Source: Opitutaceae bacterium (GTDB lineage Bacteria > Verrucomicrobiota > Verrucomicrobiia > Opitutales > Opitutaceae). Taken from it: DNA of 64,000 nt. The stretch is from NCBI GenBank assembly GCA_030693515.1, contig JAUYAK010000022.1, forward strand, positions 1 through 64,000, read 5' to 3'. A program made the translations under genes and the position numbers. The notes beneath the pieces were generated by a model that had not been told where the DNA came from, ran no database searches, and saw nothing but the letters and a program-made list of their open reading frames with translations. Positions 20,009 to 33,990 of the stretch are shown here, piece after piece. Every line of letters begins with the position of its first letter. The first letter of the stretch is position 1.

Positions 20009-22375
20009 TCAGTCCAGCGCCTTGAGTGCGCTGGCCAGGTTAATCTCGGCAATCTTGCGCGCGGCGAACAGCGCGGAGAGCGCCGATGCGACCGCGACCA
20101 CGAGCACGGCAAACGCATAGTTGGCCGGAGTGAGCACAAGCGGCAGCCGCACAGTCTCGGTGTTCACCGCGGAGAGAATGCCCTTGGCGAAAACGGATCC
20201 GAGCGCGAGCCCCAGCGGCAGCGCCGCCAGCGTGAGCAGCACAAGCTCGCTCACGAGCACCGCGCCGACTTCGCCGCGGCTGAAGCCGAGCACGCGCAGG
20301 GTCGCCAGCTCGCGCCCGCGCTCCGAGAGCGAGATGCGCGCGCTGTTGTAGATGATGCCAAACGCCACGATGGTCGCGAACAGCATGTAGATTTTCTGCA
20401 GGAGCCCGATGCTTTCGGCCGTCGTCTTGCGGAAACCCTCGCGCAGCGAGTCCTTGATGATGCAGCCCGCGATGCGCGGAGTCTCCTTCACGGCGGCGAG
20501 AAATTCGTGCCAGCGTCCGCGCTCCACCACCACGTGCGCGCCGCTGATGCGATCGCCCTCGAGCAGCAGGCGATTGAGCGCGCCCAGCTCCATGTAGGCG
20601 GCGGTGCCCGCGAAATCTTCCGCGAGCCCCACGAGCGGCACGGTGATTTCCCGTCCGCGGCCCTCGAGCACGCGCGCCGTCACGGAATCTCCCGGACGGA
20701 GCTGCAGCACCGCGGCCAGCTTCGCGGACATCACGATGCCGCGTTCGGGCAGCGCGATCTGCCGCGGGGTCGCATCGATCACACGACTCAACGTGCCTTG
20801 CGCCGGCAGGCCTTGCAGCGCCAGCCGGCGCGTGATGGGCCCGGCCCGCAGCTCCACGGGCACAAAGCGGAACGGCTCCGCCCACACGACGCCGGGCATG
20901 TGCTTGAAATCGGCGAGGGCCCGGGCCGGGCCCGGCTCCACGAGCGAAAGCGTCACGGTCTGCCGCTGCACGACGTCCCATTGAAAATCGATCACATGGG
21001 CGATGCCGTCTCGAAATGAGTTGGGCACGATCAGGATGGCGGTGGCGAGCGCGAGCGCGAGGCACGTGAGCGCGCTGCGGATCGGGCGGCGCTGGATGTT
21101 GCGCAGCGCCATCCGGAACGAGGTGCTGAACCACCGGCCCACTCCCCAGCGCTCCACGAGCGACGGCCGGTAATTCGCCGGAGCCTCGGGGCGCATCGCC
21201 TCCGCCGGCGACAGCCGCACCGCGCGTCGCACCGTCCCCGCCACACCGACAAAGGCGGCGAGTGCGCTCACGAGGGTGGCGGCGACGAGCACGCGGACAT
21301 CGAGCACGAAATCCAGCTGGGGAAAACGGAAGAAAAGATGATACATCTCCACCAGCCGGTGGCCCAGAACCACGCCGCCCACCACGCCGACGCCCACACC
21401 CACCGCCACGATGGCCAGCGAGAATTTGAAGTAGTGCGCGCCGATCTGCCGGTTGGCGAAGCCGCACGCCTTCAACATCGCGATCTGCTCGCGCTGGAGC
21501 GCGATTTGCCGGCTCATCACCGAGTTGGTCATGAACGCCGCGACGCCGAGAAACACGATCGGAAACGCGACCGCCAGGCCTTGCAGCACGCGGATCTCGT
21601 CGTCGACGCGGCGATGCGAGGGATGGTCGATGCGCCCAAAGGCGCCCCGGCCCCCGTAGGGCGCGAGCACGCGGTTGACCGCTTCGATCACGGCGCGCTC
21701 CGAGGCGCCCGGAGCCAGGGTGAGCGCCACGTGGTTAAACGCACCGTAAAGTTGAAACGCCGTCGCGAGCTCGCGGTAGGGCATCCAGAAAACACCGTAG
21801 GTCCGGTGATCCGGCAGCGCGGCGCCGGGCGGGGCCTCGAACACATACTCCGGCGAGAGCACGATGCCCGAGAGTCGAAAGGGCACCTTGGCGCCGTTGA
21901 GGATGGCGGAGAGCGTGTCGCCGGGCTTCAGCCCGTGTGCCTCGGCGAAGGCTTCGCCGGCGGCGAGTTCGCCGGTGGTTGTGCGCCCGGCGGGCAGACG
22001 ACCGCTGCGCACGTGCAGTTTGTTGAGGACCTGCTCACCGCGCTCGGGCAGAGAGTTGATCAGGCCGACGGCGGGCTCGCGGAGGCCCGGCACGTCGAGT
22101 GTTACCTGGATCGAGATGCCGGTCTGCACGCGGGCCACCCCGGGGATCGCGGCGAGCTCGGTGCGCGCGGAGTCGGGCGCGCGTTTGAGCCGCGCAAAAA
22201 CTTCGGCGAAACGGTGGCCTTCATAATAGGCGTCCCGCGTCGTCTCCAGCGAGAGCATGAGCGAGCGCGTCATGATCATCATGGCGAGGCCGCAGGCCAT
22301 CACGAGCGCGACCGCGAGCGCCTGCGACTTGAGCGCGCGCAGATCGCGGAGGAGCTTGCGGTCGAGGAGGCTCAT
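20009..22375 (-). CDS. ABC transporter permease, FtsX/MacB-type
   Basis: 788-residue inner-membrane subunit with a duplicated FtsX architecture. The first membrane helix is at about 17-38, followed by a periplasmic domain to about 260. A three-helix FtsX domain at about 265-390 contains AMLKACGFANRQIGAHYF, the conserved coupling region. A second anchor (SALTCLALALATAILIVP) and periplasmic domain follow, then a C-terminal FtsX domain with ATLRVLGFSRGEVGAVL. Its partners are the ATPase 12 bp upstream and the adaptor downstream. The cargo (lipid, peptide, drug or siderophore) cannot be inferred. Confidence 0.9.
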   Translation of the reverse strand: MSLLDRKLLRDLRALKSQALAVALVMACGLAMMIMTRSLMLSLETTRDAYYEGHRFAEVFARLKRAPDSARTELAAIPGVARVQTGISIQVTLDVPGLREPAVGLINSLPERGEQVLNKLHVRSGRLPAGRTTTGELAAGEAFAEAHGLKPGDTLSAILNGAKVPFRLSGIVLSPEYVFEAPPGAALPDHRTYGVFWMPYRELATAFQLYGAFNHVALTLAPGASERAVIEAVNRVLAPYGGRGAFGRIDHPSHRRVDDEIRVLQGLAVAFPIVFLGVAAFMTNSVMSRQIALQREQIAMLKACGFANRQIGAHYFKFSLAIVAVGVGVGVVGGVVLGHRLVEMYHLFFRFPQLDFVLDVRVLVAATLVSALAAFVGVAGTVRRAVRLSPAEAMRPEAPANYRPSLVERWGVGRWFSTSFRMALRNIQRRPIRSALTCLALALATAILIVPNSFRDGIAHVIDFQWDVVQRQTVTLSLVEPGPARALADFKHMPGVVWAEPFRFVPVELRAGPITRRLALQGLPAQGTLSRVIDATPRQIALPERGIVMSAKLAAVLQLRPGDSVTARVLEGRGREITVPLVGLAEDFAGTAAYMELGALNRLLLEGDRISGAHVVVERGRWHEFLAAVKETPRIAGCIIKDSLREGFRKTTAESIGLLQKIYMLFATIVAFGIIYNSARISLSERGRELATLRVLGFSRGEVGAVLVSELVLLTLAALPLGLALGSVFAKGILSAVNTETVRLPLVLTPANYAFAVLVVAVASALSALFAARKIAEINLASALKALD

Positions 22376-22387
22376 GGCGGGGCGCCG

Positions 22388-23146
22388 CTACCACGCGAGA
22401 TCGCGCACGGAGCCGCGGCGACTGTTTTCCCGCGTGTCCACGATCCGGCCGTCGGAGAGCGTGAAGACGCGGTCCGCCATGTCGGCGAGGATGGCGTTGT
22501 GCGTGATGATGACCGCGAGCGTGCCGAGTTCGCGGTTGAGGCGCTCGATGGCTTCGAGGACGGTGATGCCGGTCTTCACGTCGAGCGCGCCGGTGGGTTC
22601 GTCGCAGAGCAGCACCTCGGGGCGTTTCGCGATCGCGCGCGCGATCGCGACGCGCTGTTGCTCACCACCGGAGAGCTGCGCGGGAAAATGATCCATGCGC
22701 TCCGCGAGGCCGACGAGCGCGAGCGCTTCCTCGGGGGCCATCGGGTCGCGGCAAATCTCGGTGATCAGCGCGACGTTCTCCCGTGCCGTGAGGCTTGGGA
22801 TCAGGTTGTAGGCCTGGAAAACGAAGCCCACGGCATCGCGCCGGAAATGAGTGAGCTCCGCCTCGTCGGCCGCGGCGAGGTCCTGGCCGCGGTAGAGCAG
22901 GGTGCCGTGCGTGGGCGAATCGAGACCGCCGAGTTGATTGAGCAGCGTGGATTTGCCGCTGCCCGAGGCGCCGAGAAGCACGATGAGTTCGCCCGCCATC
23001 AGGTCCAGATCGACTCCGGCGAGCGCGGTGACGGCGGCAGTGCCCTCGCCATAGATGCGCGCGAGTCCGCGCACGTGATAGATGGCTGCACCGGTGCCGG
23101 ACTGGCGGCCTGAATCAGCGGAAGGAGGCGGGGCGGCGGCGGGCAT
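22388..23146 (-). CDS. ABC transporter ATP-binding protein (MacB/LolD-type)
   Basis: 252 residues from the ATG at 23146. Walker A is GASGSGKST, the Q-loop lies in [17 protein letters not shown], the signature is [15 protein letters not shown], Walker B is [12 protein letters not shown], and the H-loop is in VIITHN. This wording is that of the LolD/MacB/DevA subfamily, which works with FtsX-type permeases. An earlier in-frame start at 23224 would add 26 residues with no family match. It is the first gene of the exporter operon. Confidence 0.93.
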   Translation of the reverse strand: MPAAAPPPSADSGRQSGTGAAIYHVRGLARIYGEGTAAVTALAGVDLDLMAGELIVLLGASGSGKSTLLNQLGGLDSPTHGTLLYRGQDLAAADEAELTHFRRDAVGFVFQAYNLIPSLTARENVALITEICRDPMAPEEALALVGLAERMDHFPAQLSGGEQQRVAIARAIAKRPEVLLCDEPTGALDVKTGITVLEAIERLNRELGTLAVIITHNAILADMADRVFTLSDGRIVDTRENSRRGSVRDLAW

Positions 23147-23245
23147 GACAGCGGTGGTCCGGGAAGAAACCGCGGTGGTGGCGCGCCGGCAACCGGCAAC
23201 GGACAGGTATCCGCGCCGCTTCAACGGCGCATTAGGGTGCGCGTG

Positions 23246-23926
23246 TCAGGGCTTCGATGCGGACGCGGCGCGCACGAGCGGGGCGGGCGGGGGAAGCAGG
23301 TCGGTTACTTTCTTGTCCTTCAGCTCGAGGATAATTTCCTTGGCCCGGCGTTCACCGGTGGCGATCCACGAGGCCCGCGACTTGATTTGCTCCCGCAGGC
23401 GAGCCTCGGTGTCGCCGCCCGCGCCGCGCTCGCGCGCGAGGATGAGCCAGGCCAGCGCCTCGGAGTAGCTGCGCTTGACGCCGCGGGCTCCGGCGTAGGC
23501 CGCGCCAATATTGAAGAACGCCTCGGCCTCGCCGCCCGCCGCCGCCGCGCGGAAATATTCGATCGAACGGGCTTGGTTCTGCGTGACGCCGGACTCCCCG
23601 TCGGAGAGCAGCATGCCGATGCGGAAGGCCGCGGCGGAATTCCCCGCGCGCGCGGCCTTCTCGATGAGCGCGACGCCGCGCGCCTCGTCTTTCTTAATGC
23701 CTTCGCCGCGCAGCAGCATCTCGCCGAATGCGGCCTCGGCCTTGGGGTTGCCCGCCGTCACGGCTTGCTGCATCTCCTTCAGGTCCGCCCAGGTCGAGCC
23801 GCCGGCGGTGCGCGACATCAAGACGGGCGCGGCGTCCTGCGCGCCGAGCATAGTGATGCCGATCAGCAGCAGGGTGAAAAACAGGCTCAAGCGGGACATG
23901 AGGCGTGAACGAGGGGTTGTGGGCAT
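23246..23926 (-). CDS. Secreted Sel1-like repeat protein
   Basis: 226 residues from the ATG at 23926, chosen because AAGGAC, a good ribosome-binding site, lies just before it. A signal peptide (SRLSLFFTLLLIGITMLGAQ) is followed by about four Sel1/TPR-like repeats. These include GNPKAEAAFGEMLLRGEGIKK, GNSAAAFRIGMLLSDGESGV and GEAEAFFNIGAAYAGARGV. A charged C-terminal tail follows. Such solenoids scaffold protein-protein contacts in the periplasm. There is no clear operon link to the exporter genes or to recA. Confidence 0.8.
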   Translation of the reverse strand: MPTTPRSRLMSRLSLFFTLLLIGITMLGAQDAAPVLMSRTAGGSTWADLKEMQQAVTAGNPKAEAAFGEMLLRGEGIKKDEARGVALIEKAARAGNSAAAFRIGMLLSDGESGVTQNQARSIEYFRAAAAGGEAEAFFNIGAAYAGARGVKRSYSEALAWLILARERGAGGDTEARLREQIKSRASWIATGERRAKEIILELKDKKVTDLLPPPAPLVRAASASKP

Positions 23927-23989
23927 GGCATAGTCCTTTCTACCGCCCAACATGGCGCAAGTTCAGGTTTGGCGCAACGGCGAAGCCTC

Positions 23990-24011
23990 GGCTGCGCGGG
24001 ACCGCGCAGCC
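23990..24011. terminator. 10-bp perfect hairpin downstream of recA
   Basis: GGCTGCGCGG and CCGCGCAGCC surround a GA loop, 54 bp after the recA stop codon. There is no U-run on the minus strand, so this may be a Rho-assisted or processing structure rather than an intrinsic terminator. Confidence 0.45.
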
Positions 24012-24064
24012 CCTGATGCCATTTCGTGACAACCGCAACTAGCGGCGCCCGCCGTGCGGTCGCC

Positions 24065-25150
24065 TCACACTTCCGCTTCGCCCGTCACCGTCGCGCCGCC
24101 CACGACGGTTACCTTCTCGAGGATCGCCTTGTGGATTTTTTCGGCGAGCTCGGGCTTTTCCTTGAGTGCCTGTTTGGCGGCGTCGCGGCCTTGGCCGACG
24201 AGGTTGCCTTCGTAGGCGATCCAGGCGCCTTTTTTCTCGAGGATCTTGTGCTCGAGGCCGAGGTCGAGGAGCGAGCCCATCTTGGAGATGCCCTCGTCAT
24301 ACATGATGTCGAACTCCACCTCGGTGAACGGCGGGGCGACCTTGTTTTTCACGATTTTGATCTTGGTGCGGTTGCCGACGACTTTGCCCTCGGGCGTCTT
24401 GATCTGGTCCTTGCGGCGGATGTCGATACGCACAGAGGAGAAGAATTTCAACGCGCGGCCGCCGGAGGTCGTCTCGGGGTTGCCGAACATGACGCCGATC
24501 TTTTCGCGAATCTGGTTAGTGAAGATGCACACGCACTGGGTCTTGCTGACGACGGCGGTGAGCCGGCGCATCGCCTGTGACATGAGGCGGGCCTGCGCGC
24601 CCATCGTCATGTCGCCCATCTGGCCGTCGAGCTCGGCGCGGGTGGTGAGGGCGGCGACCGAGTCGAGCACGATGACGTCGATCGAGTTGGAGCGGATGAG
24701 CGTCTCCATGATGTTGAGGGCGTCTTCGCCGCTGTCGGGCTGGGAGACGAGGAGGTCGTCGAGCTTCACGCCGACGATGCGCGCGTATTTCGGGTCGAGC
24801 GCGTGCTCGACGTCGATGAAGGCGGCGAGCCCGCCCAATTTCTGAGCCTCGGCGATGACGCTGAGACAGAAGGTCGTCTTGCCCGAGGATTCCGGCCCGT
24901 AGATCTCGACGATGCGGCCCTTGGGCAGACCGCCCACGCCGAGGGCGAGGTCCACGGCGAGGGAGCCGGTGGTGAGCGTCTCGACCTTCATCTTGGAGTT
25001 GGAGCCGAGGCGCATGATCGAGCCTTCGCCGAACTGCTTGGTGATGGAGGAGAGCGCGAGCTCGATGTTCTTGTCGCGCGCCACGCTGGCGGCGGCGACA
25101 GCGGCACTGGCGGCGGACTTGGCGGCGGGGGCGGAGGAGGCTTTGGACAT
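24065..25150 (-). CDS. recA: Recombinase RecA
   Basis: ATP-dependent strand-exchange protein and SOS co-protease, 361 residues from the ATG at 25150. Walker A GPESSGKT is at 85-92, and [10 protein letters not shown] (Walker B) and [16 protein letters not shown] are intact. An Ala/Ser-rich N-terminal extension of about 24 residues precedes the core ([20 protein letters not shown]). A TGTTC-N4-GAACA LexA-type box lies about 117 bp upstream, so SOS induction is expected. An alternative start at 25273 would overlap that box and is rejected. Confidence 0.98.
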   Translation of the reverse strand: MSKASSAPAAKSAASAAVAAASVARDKNIELALSSITKQFGEGSIMRLGSNSKMKVETLTTGSLAVDLALGVGGLPKGRIVEIYGPESSGKTTFCLSVIAEAQKLGGLAAFIDVEHALDPKYARIVGVKLDDLLVSQPDSGEDALNIMETLIRSNSIDVIVLDSVAALTTRAELDGQMGDMTMGAQARLMSQAMRRLTAVVSKTQCVCIFTNQIREKIGVMFGNPETTSGGRALKFFSSVRIDIRRKDQIKTPEGKVVGNRTKIKIVKNKVAPPFTEVEFDIMYDEGISKMGSLLDLGLEHKILEKKGAWIAYEGNLVGQGRDAAKQALKEKPELAEKIHKAILEKVTVVGGATVTGEAEV

Positions 25151-25262
25151 GGCGGGCGAGGGGGAGGCGAGGATTGCGATGTGGTTTGAAAAAGGGACGA
25201 GCGGCTCAGCGTGGGCGGCGCGCCAAGGCCGAAGCAAGCGCCGAGCGGCAGGGCAGGGGAGT

Positions 25263-25284
25263 GACGTGTTCACTTGAACACGTC
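25263..25284. promoter_or_regulatory. LexA/SOS box upstream of recA
   Basis: The core TGTTCACTTGAACA at 25267-25280 matches TGTTC-N4-GAACA, the LexA motif reported for Verrucomicrobia as I recall it. The dyad extends to 10 perfect base pairs on each side around a 2-bp centre. It lies between the stop of the DUF486 gene (25298) and the recA start (25150), on the recA promoter side. Confidence 0.85.
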
Positions 25285-25297
25285 AAGGCGGATCCGC

Positions 25298-25660
25298 TCA
25301 GTGTCCGCTCGGTGAACCTGGTTTCACCCCCACCGCGAAATAGACGGCCCCCAGAATCATGGCGAAGCTGACGGCGTAGTTCCACGTGAGCTTTTCGCCG
25401 AGGACGACCCACGCGAAGCCCACGAACACCACGAGCGTGATCACCTCCTGGATGATCTTGAGCTGGTAGCCGGTCAGGCCGTTGGCGTAGCCGATGCGGT
25501 TGGCGGGCACCATCAGCGCATACTCAAAGAACGCGATGCCCCACGACATGAGGATGATGAGCCAGAGCGCCTTGCCCTCGAAAATCTTCCACTTGAGCTG
25601 ACCATACCACGCGCAGGTCATGAAGATGTTGGAGACGAAGAGGAGCAGGATGGTTTTCAT
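25298..25660 (-). CDS. Small four-helix membrane protein, DUF486/DMT-like
   Basis: 120 residues from the ATG at 25660. Hydrophobic segments are ILLLFVSNIFMTCAWYG, ALWLIILMSWGIAFFEYALM, VITLVVFVGFAWVVLG and WNYAVSFAMILGAVYFAVG. The wording NRIGYANGLTGYQLKIIQEV is typical of the DUF486 family, small relatives of drug/metabolite transporters. Substrate unknown. It is 55 bp downstream of the epimerase gene, with two hairpins filling that gap. Confidence 0.8.
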   Translation of the reverse strand: MKTILLLFVSNIFMTCAWYGQLKWKIFEGKALWLIILMSWGIAFFEYALMVPANRIGYANGLTGYQLKIIQEVITLVVFVGFAWVVLGEKLTWNYAVSFAMILGAVYFAVGVKPGSPSGH

Positions 25661-25675
25661 GGGGGAGGGTGTGGG

Positions 25676-25715
25676 TCGGGGTTTATCCCCGACGTGTCGG
25701 GCGTAAAGCCCGACA
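25676..25715. repeat. Tandem pair of hairpins in the epimerase-DUF486 gap
   Basis: Hairpin 1 is TCGGGG/CCCCGA around a 5-nt loop (25676-25692). Hairpin 2 is TGTCGGGC/GCCCGACA around GTAAA (25695-25715), directly at the epimerase stop codon. The near-identical paired design looks like a dispersed intergenic palindrome family rather than a unique regulator; neither hairpin has a U-run. Confidence 0.55.
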
Positions 25716-26765
25716 CTACATCCGATAATACTTGCGGAACCACGCGACGAAGCGCCGCAGGCCCTCCTCAAGCGGCACCTTGGGCGCGAACTGGATCGCG
25801 GCCTGGATGCGTGTGAGATCGGCGCAGGTCTCGAACATGTCGCCGGGTTGCGGCGGGAGGAGTTCGACGACGGCTTTTTTGCCGAGGAGCTGCTCGAGCA
25901 TTTGGACGAAGAGCAGCGTCTCGACCGGGCGGTGGTGGCCGAGATTGAAGATGCTGAGTGCGCTCGGCGCGTGGTTCGATTTTTCAGCCATCAATCCCGC
26001 CGCACGCGTCGTGGCGGTCGCCACGGCCGGCTGCGCGCGGTCGGCGGGTGGGTAGAGGAGGACTTTCACCACGCCGTCCACGATGTCGTCCACATAGGTG
26101 AAATCGCGGAGGTTTTTCCCGGCATTGAAGAGTTTCAGCGGCTTGCCCTCGCAGATCGCGCGGGCGAAGAGCGTCGGCGCCATGTCGGGCCGGCCCCACG
26201 GGCCATAGACGGTGAAGAAGCGCAGGCCCGTGACGTGCAGGCCATGGTTGTGCGCGTAGCTGTGGGCCATGAGTTCGTTGGCCTTCTTCGTCGCGCCATA
26301 GTAGGAGATGGGCTGGTCGGTGTTGTCGTCCTCGCGAAACGGTGCCCGCGCCCCCGCGCCGTAAACGCTGCTGCTCGAGGCGAACACGAGGTGCTTGGGC
26401 GGGGTGCGGCGGCAGGCTTCCAGCACGCTGGCGAAGCCGTCGAGGTTGTTGCGCGTGTAGGCGGCTGGCTGCTCCATGCTGAAGCGCACTCCGGGCTGCG
26501 CGCCGAGGTGGACGACGTAGGCGGGTTTGAAATGGGCGACGAGCCCCGCGAATTTCTCCGCGTCGGCAAAGTCGGCCTGCAGGAAGCGAAACTCCTCCGT
26601 CATCGTGCGCGCCGCGAGCTCCGCGAGGCGCGCGCGCTTGAGGCCGACATCGTAGTAGTCGCTCACGTTGTCCACGCCGAGGACCTCGCACCGCTTCGTC
26701 TCGGCGAGACGAAGCGCGACATGGTGGCCGATGAACCCGGCGGCGCCGGTCACGAGGACTTTCAT
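25716..26765 (-). CDS. NAD-dependent epimerase (UDP-glucuronate 4-epimerase-like)
   Basis: Extended SDR sugar-nucleotide enzyme, 349 residues from the ATG at 26765. The Rossmann motif TGAAGFIGHHVA is at 6-17 and the catalytic Tyr/Lys pair is in SYYGATKKANE. GLRFFTVYGPWGRPDMA and FTYVDDIVDGV are typical of UDP-glucuronate/UDP-GlcNAc 4-epimerases, enzymes that supply precursors for surface polysaccharides. There is no glycosyltransferase neighbour, so the exact substrate is open. It is divergent from the glutaredoxin-like gene. Confidence 0.88.
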   Translation of the reverse strand: MKVLVTGAAGFIGHHVALRLAETKRCEVLGVDNVSDYYDVGLKRARLAELAARTMTEEFRFLQADFADAEKFAGLVAHFKPAYVVHLGAQPGVRFSMEQPAAYTRNNLDGFASVLEACRRTPPKHLVFASSSSVYGAGARAPFREDDNTDQPISYYGATKKANELMAHSYAHNHGLHVTGLRFFTVYGPWGRPDMAPTLFARAICEGKPLKLFNAGKNLRDFTYVDDIVDGVVKVLLYPPADRAQPAVATATTRAAGLMAEKSNHAPSALSIFNLGHHRPVETLLFVQMLEQLLGKKAVVELLPPQPGDMFETCADLTRIQAAIQFAPKVPLEEGLRRFVAWFRKYYRM

Positions 26766-26960
26766 CCGCGCGTGATAGGGGAGGGCGCGCGGTGCGGCTA
26801 GCGGAAAGATAACTGCCCTCGCGCCGGCCGCTCGCGCCGGCGGCACAGTGGATCGCCAATCTATGACAACATTGTGCGCAGATTCCCGAAAACGACGCTT
26901 GATCGGCGAAATCCCCGGCCTTTACCTTGCGCCGCCTCTGTCCACGCACACGTTCACTGC

Positions 26961-27296
26961 ATGATCATTAAAGCCTACCTCAAGCCGTCCTGCGGCTGGT
27001 CCCAAGGCGTCCGCGCCATCATGCGGAAGCACAGCCTCGCGTTTGAGGACATCGACATCATCAACAACCGCGCCAACTACGCGGAGATGGTCGCCAAGTC
27101 CGGCCAGCCCCTCTCCCCCTGCGTCGAGATCGACGGCGTCATGCTCGCCGATATCTCCGGTGAGGAGGTCGAGAATTACCTGCTCAGCAACGATCTGGTG
27201 AAACCGACCGACGTCCGCCCGGACGTCGCCACCAACGCGGGTTGCTCCGACGAAGAGCACGCCAAAATGGCCACGAAAACGATCCGCTTCTTCTAA
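26961..27296 (+). CDS. Glutaredoxin-like protein with CGWS active site
   Basis: 111-residue thioredoxin-fold protein from the ATG at 26961. The N-terminal strand MIIKAYLKPSCGWS carries Cys11 in a C-G-W-S motif, a monothiol arrangement. The cis-Pro region is QPLSPCVEIDGVMLADISGEE. A C-terminal extension includes NAGCSDEEHAKM with another Cys. It could be a redox switch or iron-sulfur-linked monothiol glutaredoxin. It is followed by its own terminator and then by gltB, which codes for an iron-sulfur enzyme. Confidence 0.8.
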   Translation: MIIKAYLKPSCGWSQGVRAIMRKHSLAFEDIDIINNRANYAEMVAKSGQPLSPCVEIDGVMLADISGEEVENYLLSNDLVKPTDVRPDVATNAGCSDEEHAKMATKTIRFF

Positions 27297-27335
27297 CCCC
27301 CCTCGCTGAGAGCACTCCGCACTTCAAAAATCCCC

Positions 27336-27373
27336 GGGCCGCTCTCGCTGAAGACGAGAACGGCCCTTTTTTT
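27336..27373 (+). terminator. Rho-independent terminator after the glutaredoxin-like gene
   Basis: GGGCCG...TCTCG pairs with CGAGA...CGGCCC with one C/A mismatch and is followed by TTTTTTT. It isolates the short upstream gene from gltB, which starts at 27433. Confidence 0.85.
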
Positions 27374-27432
27374 GCTCTAAGCCTCCCGCGCCCCGTCCGC
27401 CTCAGAACTCCCTCCCACTTTCCGATTTCGAC

Positions 27433-32091
<4,659 letters not shown>

Positions 32092-32099
32092 GACCCTTC

Positions 32100-32222
32100 A
32101 ATCCATCACCACGGATAAGCACTCATCCACGGCCATGATTGGGAATGAAAACAACCTAGTCTGAATTCCGCCTTATTCCCCTTCATTAGTGTGCATTAGT
32201 GGTTAACTCCGACTCCTTCGAC
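32100..32222. repeat. Low-GC gltB-gltD spacer with dispersed-repeat wording
   Basis: The spacer contains ACCACGGATAAGCACTC, TTAGTGTGCATTAGTGG and related words. These resemble the intergenic words at 41275-41310 (ACCACGAATGGACACGAA) and 58441-58474. This looks like one family of short intergenic repeats in this genome. No promoter or terminator is clear. Confidence 0.35.
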
Positions 32223-32238
32223 TTTCGACTCTCCTCCC

Positions 32239-33723
32239 ATGGGCAAACCTACCGGCTTCATCGAATACCTCCGCGAGCTTCCCGTCGATCGCACGCCCTC
32301 CGAGCGGGTGAAAGACTGGAAGGAGTTCCACCACCACATGGAGGACAAGAAACTCCGCACGCAGGGCGCGCGCTGCATGGATTGCGGCATCCCGTTCTGC
32401 CACACGGGCAAATTGATCAGCGGCATGGCCAGCGGCTGCCCGATCAACAACCTCATCCCGGAGTGGAACGATCTCGTCTATCGCGGGCTCTGGCAGGAGG
32501 CGCTCCACCGGCTGCACAAGACGAACAATTTCCCGGAGTTCACCGGCCGCGTGTGCCCGGCGCCCTGCGAGGGCTCGTGCGTCCTCGGCATCAACGCCCC
32601 GCCCGTCACGATCAAGAACATCGAGGCCGCGATCATCGACAAGGGTTGGGAAGAGGGCTGGGTCCTCCCCGAGCCGCCCAAGGTCCGCACCGGGAAAAAA
32701 GTCGCCATCATCGGCTCCGGCCCCGCCGGCCTCTCCGCCGCCGCGCAGCTCAACAAGGCCGGCCACACCGTCACCGTCTTTGAGCGCGCCGATCGCCCGG
32801 GCGGCCTGCTGATGTATGGCATCCCGAACATGAAGCTGGACAAGAAGGAAGTCGTGCTGCGCCGTATCCAGCTTATGGAGCAGGAAGGCATCAAGTTCAT
32901 CTGCAACGCCAACGTCGGCGAGAATGTGGACTCCGAGATTTTCCTGAAGGAATTCGACGCGACCGTCATCTGCACCGGCGCCACGCAGCCCCGCGATCTA
33001 CCGATCGAGGGCCGCGCGCTCAAGGGCGTGCACTTCGCGATGGAGTTTCTCACCGAGAACACCAAGGCCGTCCTCAACGGCGGGGCCGAGCACTGCCCGA
33101 TCCACGCCAAGGGCAAGGATGTCGTCGTCATCGGCGGCGGCGACACCGGCACCGATTGCGTCGGCACCTCCATGCGCCACGGCTGCAAGAGCCTCGTCCA
33201 GATCGAGATTCTCCCCAAGCCGCCGACCGAGCGCGCGGTCGACAATCCGTGGCCGGAGTGGCCCAAGACCTACAAGATGGACTACGGCCAGGAAGAGGCC
33301 GCCGCGAAGTTCGGCGCCGATCCGCGCGTCTATCTCACCACGGTGAAGAAGTTCATCGGCGACGCCGAGGGCCGCGTGAAGGAGCTCGTCACCGTCGAGA
33401 TTAAGTGGGGCAAGAACGACAAGGGCCAGTTCGTGCCGCAGGAAGTTCCCGGCACGGAGAAGACGCGCCCCGCGCAGCTCGTGCTCCTCGCCATGGGCTT
33501 CCTCGGGCCCGAGCAGGCGATCCTGAAGGATCTCAAGCTCGAGACCGACCCGCGCTCGAACATCAAGGCCGAGCACGAGAAGTATCGCACCAACCTTCCG
33601 AACATCTTCGCCGCCGGCGACTGCCGCCGCGGCCAGAGCCTGATCGTCTGGGCGATCAACGAAGGCCGGGGCGCCGCGCGCGAGTGCGACCGCTTCCTGA
33701 TGGGCAGCACGGATCTGCCCTGA
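32239..33723 (+). CDS. gltD: Glutamate synthase small (beta) subunit
   Basis: NADPH-dependent electron donor to GltB, 494 residues. The N-terminal 4Fe-4S-binding cysteines are in [15 protein letters not shown] and [12 protein letters not shown]. The FAD-binding motif [19 protein letters not shown] is near 155-173 and the NADPH site is [15 protein letters not shown]. The C-terminal [21 protein letters not shown] is the usual second FAD contact. The last eight codons are imperfectly repeated further downstream. Confidence 0.97.
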   Translation: MGKPTGFIEYLRELPVDRTPSERVKDWKEFHHHMEDKKLRTQGARCMDCGIPFCHTGKLISGMASGCPINNLIPEWNDLVYRGLWQEALHRLHKTNNFPEFTGRVCPAPCEGSCVLGINAPPVTIKNIEAAIIDKGWEEGWVLPEPPKVRTGKKVAIIGSGPAGLSAAAQLNKAGHTVTVFERADRPGGLLMYGIPNMKLDKKEVVLRRIQLMEQEGIKFICNANVGENVDSEIFLKEFDATVICTGATQPRDLPIEGRALKGVHFAMEFLTENTKAVLNGGAEHCPIHAKGKDVVVIGGGDTGTDCVGTSMRHGCKSLVQIEILPKPPTERAVDNPWPEWPKTYKMDYGQEEAAAKFGADPRVYLTTVKKFIGDAEGRVKELVTVEIKWGKNDKGQFVPQEVPGTEKTRPAQLVLLAMGFLGPEQAILKDLKLETDPRSNIKAEHEKYRTNLPNIFAAGDCRRGQSLIVWAINEGRGAARECDRFLMGSTDLP

Positions 33724-33817
33724 TCCCGTTTGGCCAATCTCGCCATAGCCCGAAGGGCGACGGCGGATGATGGGCTCGACCGATCTGCCCTGAGTGCGTC
33801 GAACGGGTCTGCCATGA
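33700..33817 (+). repeat. Decaying direct repeats of the gltD 3' end
   Basis: The last 24 bases of gltD (33700-33723) recur at 33770-33793 with the same ATGGGC...GATCTGCCCTGA frame, including the stop. A third, weaker copy (CGAACGGGTCTGCCATGA) ends at 33817. They look like remnants of small tandem duplications and have no coding role. Confidence 0.55.
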
Positions 33818-33844
33818 GGCGGTTTTTCCGGTGCGCGTAGCGGC

Positions 33845-33863
33845 GGGCGCTTTTCAAGCGCCC
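33845..33863 (+). terminator. Hairpin downstream of gltD
   Basis: GGGCGCTT and AAGCGCCC enclose a 3-nt loop, 120 bp after gltD and before the TPR gene at 33991. There is no U-run beyond the loop region, so termination efficiency is doubtful. It marks the boundary between the housekeeping gltBD operon and the accessory region. Confidence 0.4.
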
Positions 33864-33990
33864 GGAATCGCCCTGATGGCGGTGGCAAACCGTCGCTCCT
33901 CCGCCACTGGAAAATTGCGTGATGCCCGCTTCGCCCGGGAAGTGGACACTATGCTTGTCGTCCGCCGCGCGCGTCCTTCATCGTCGCCCG

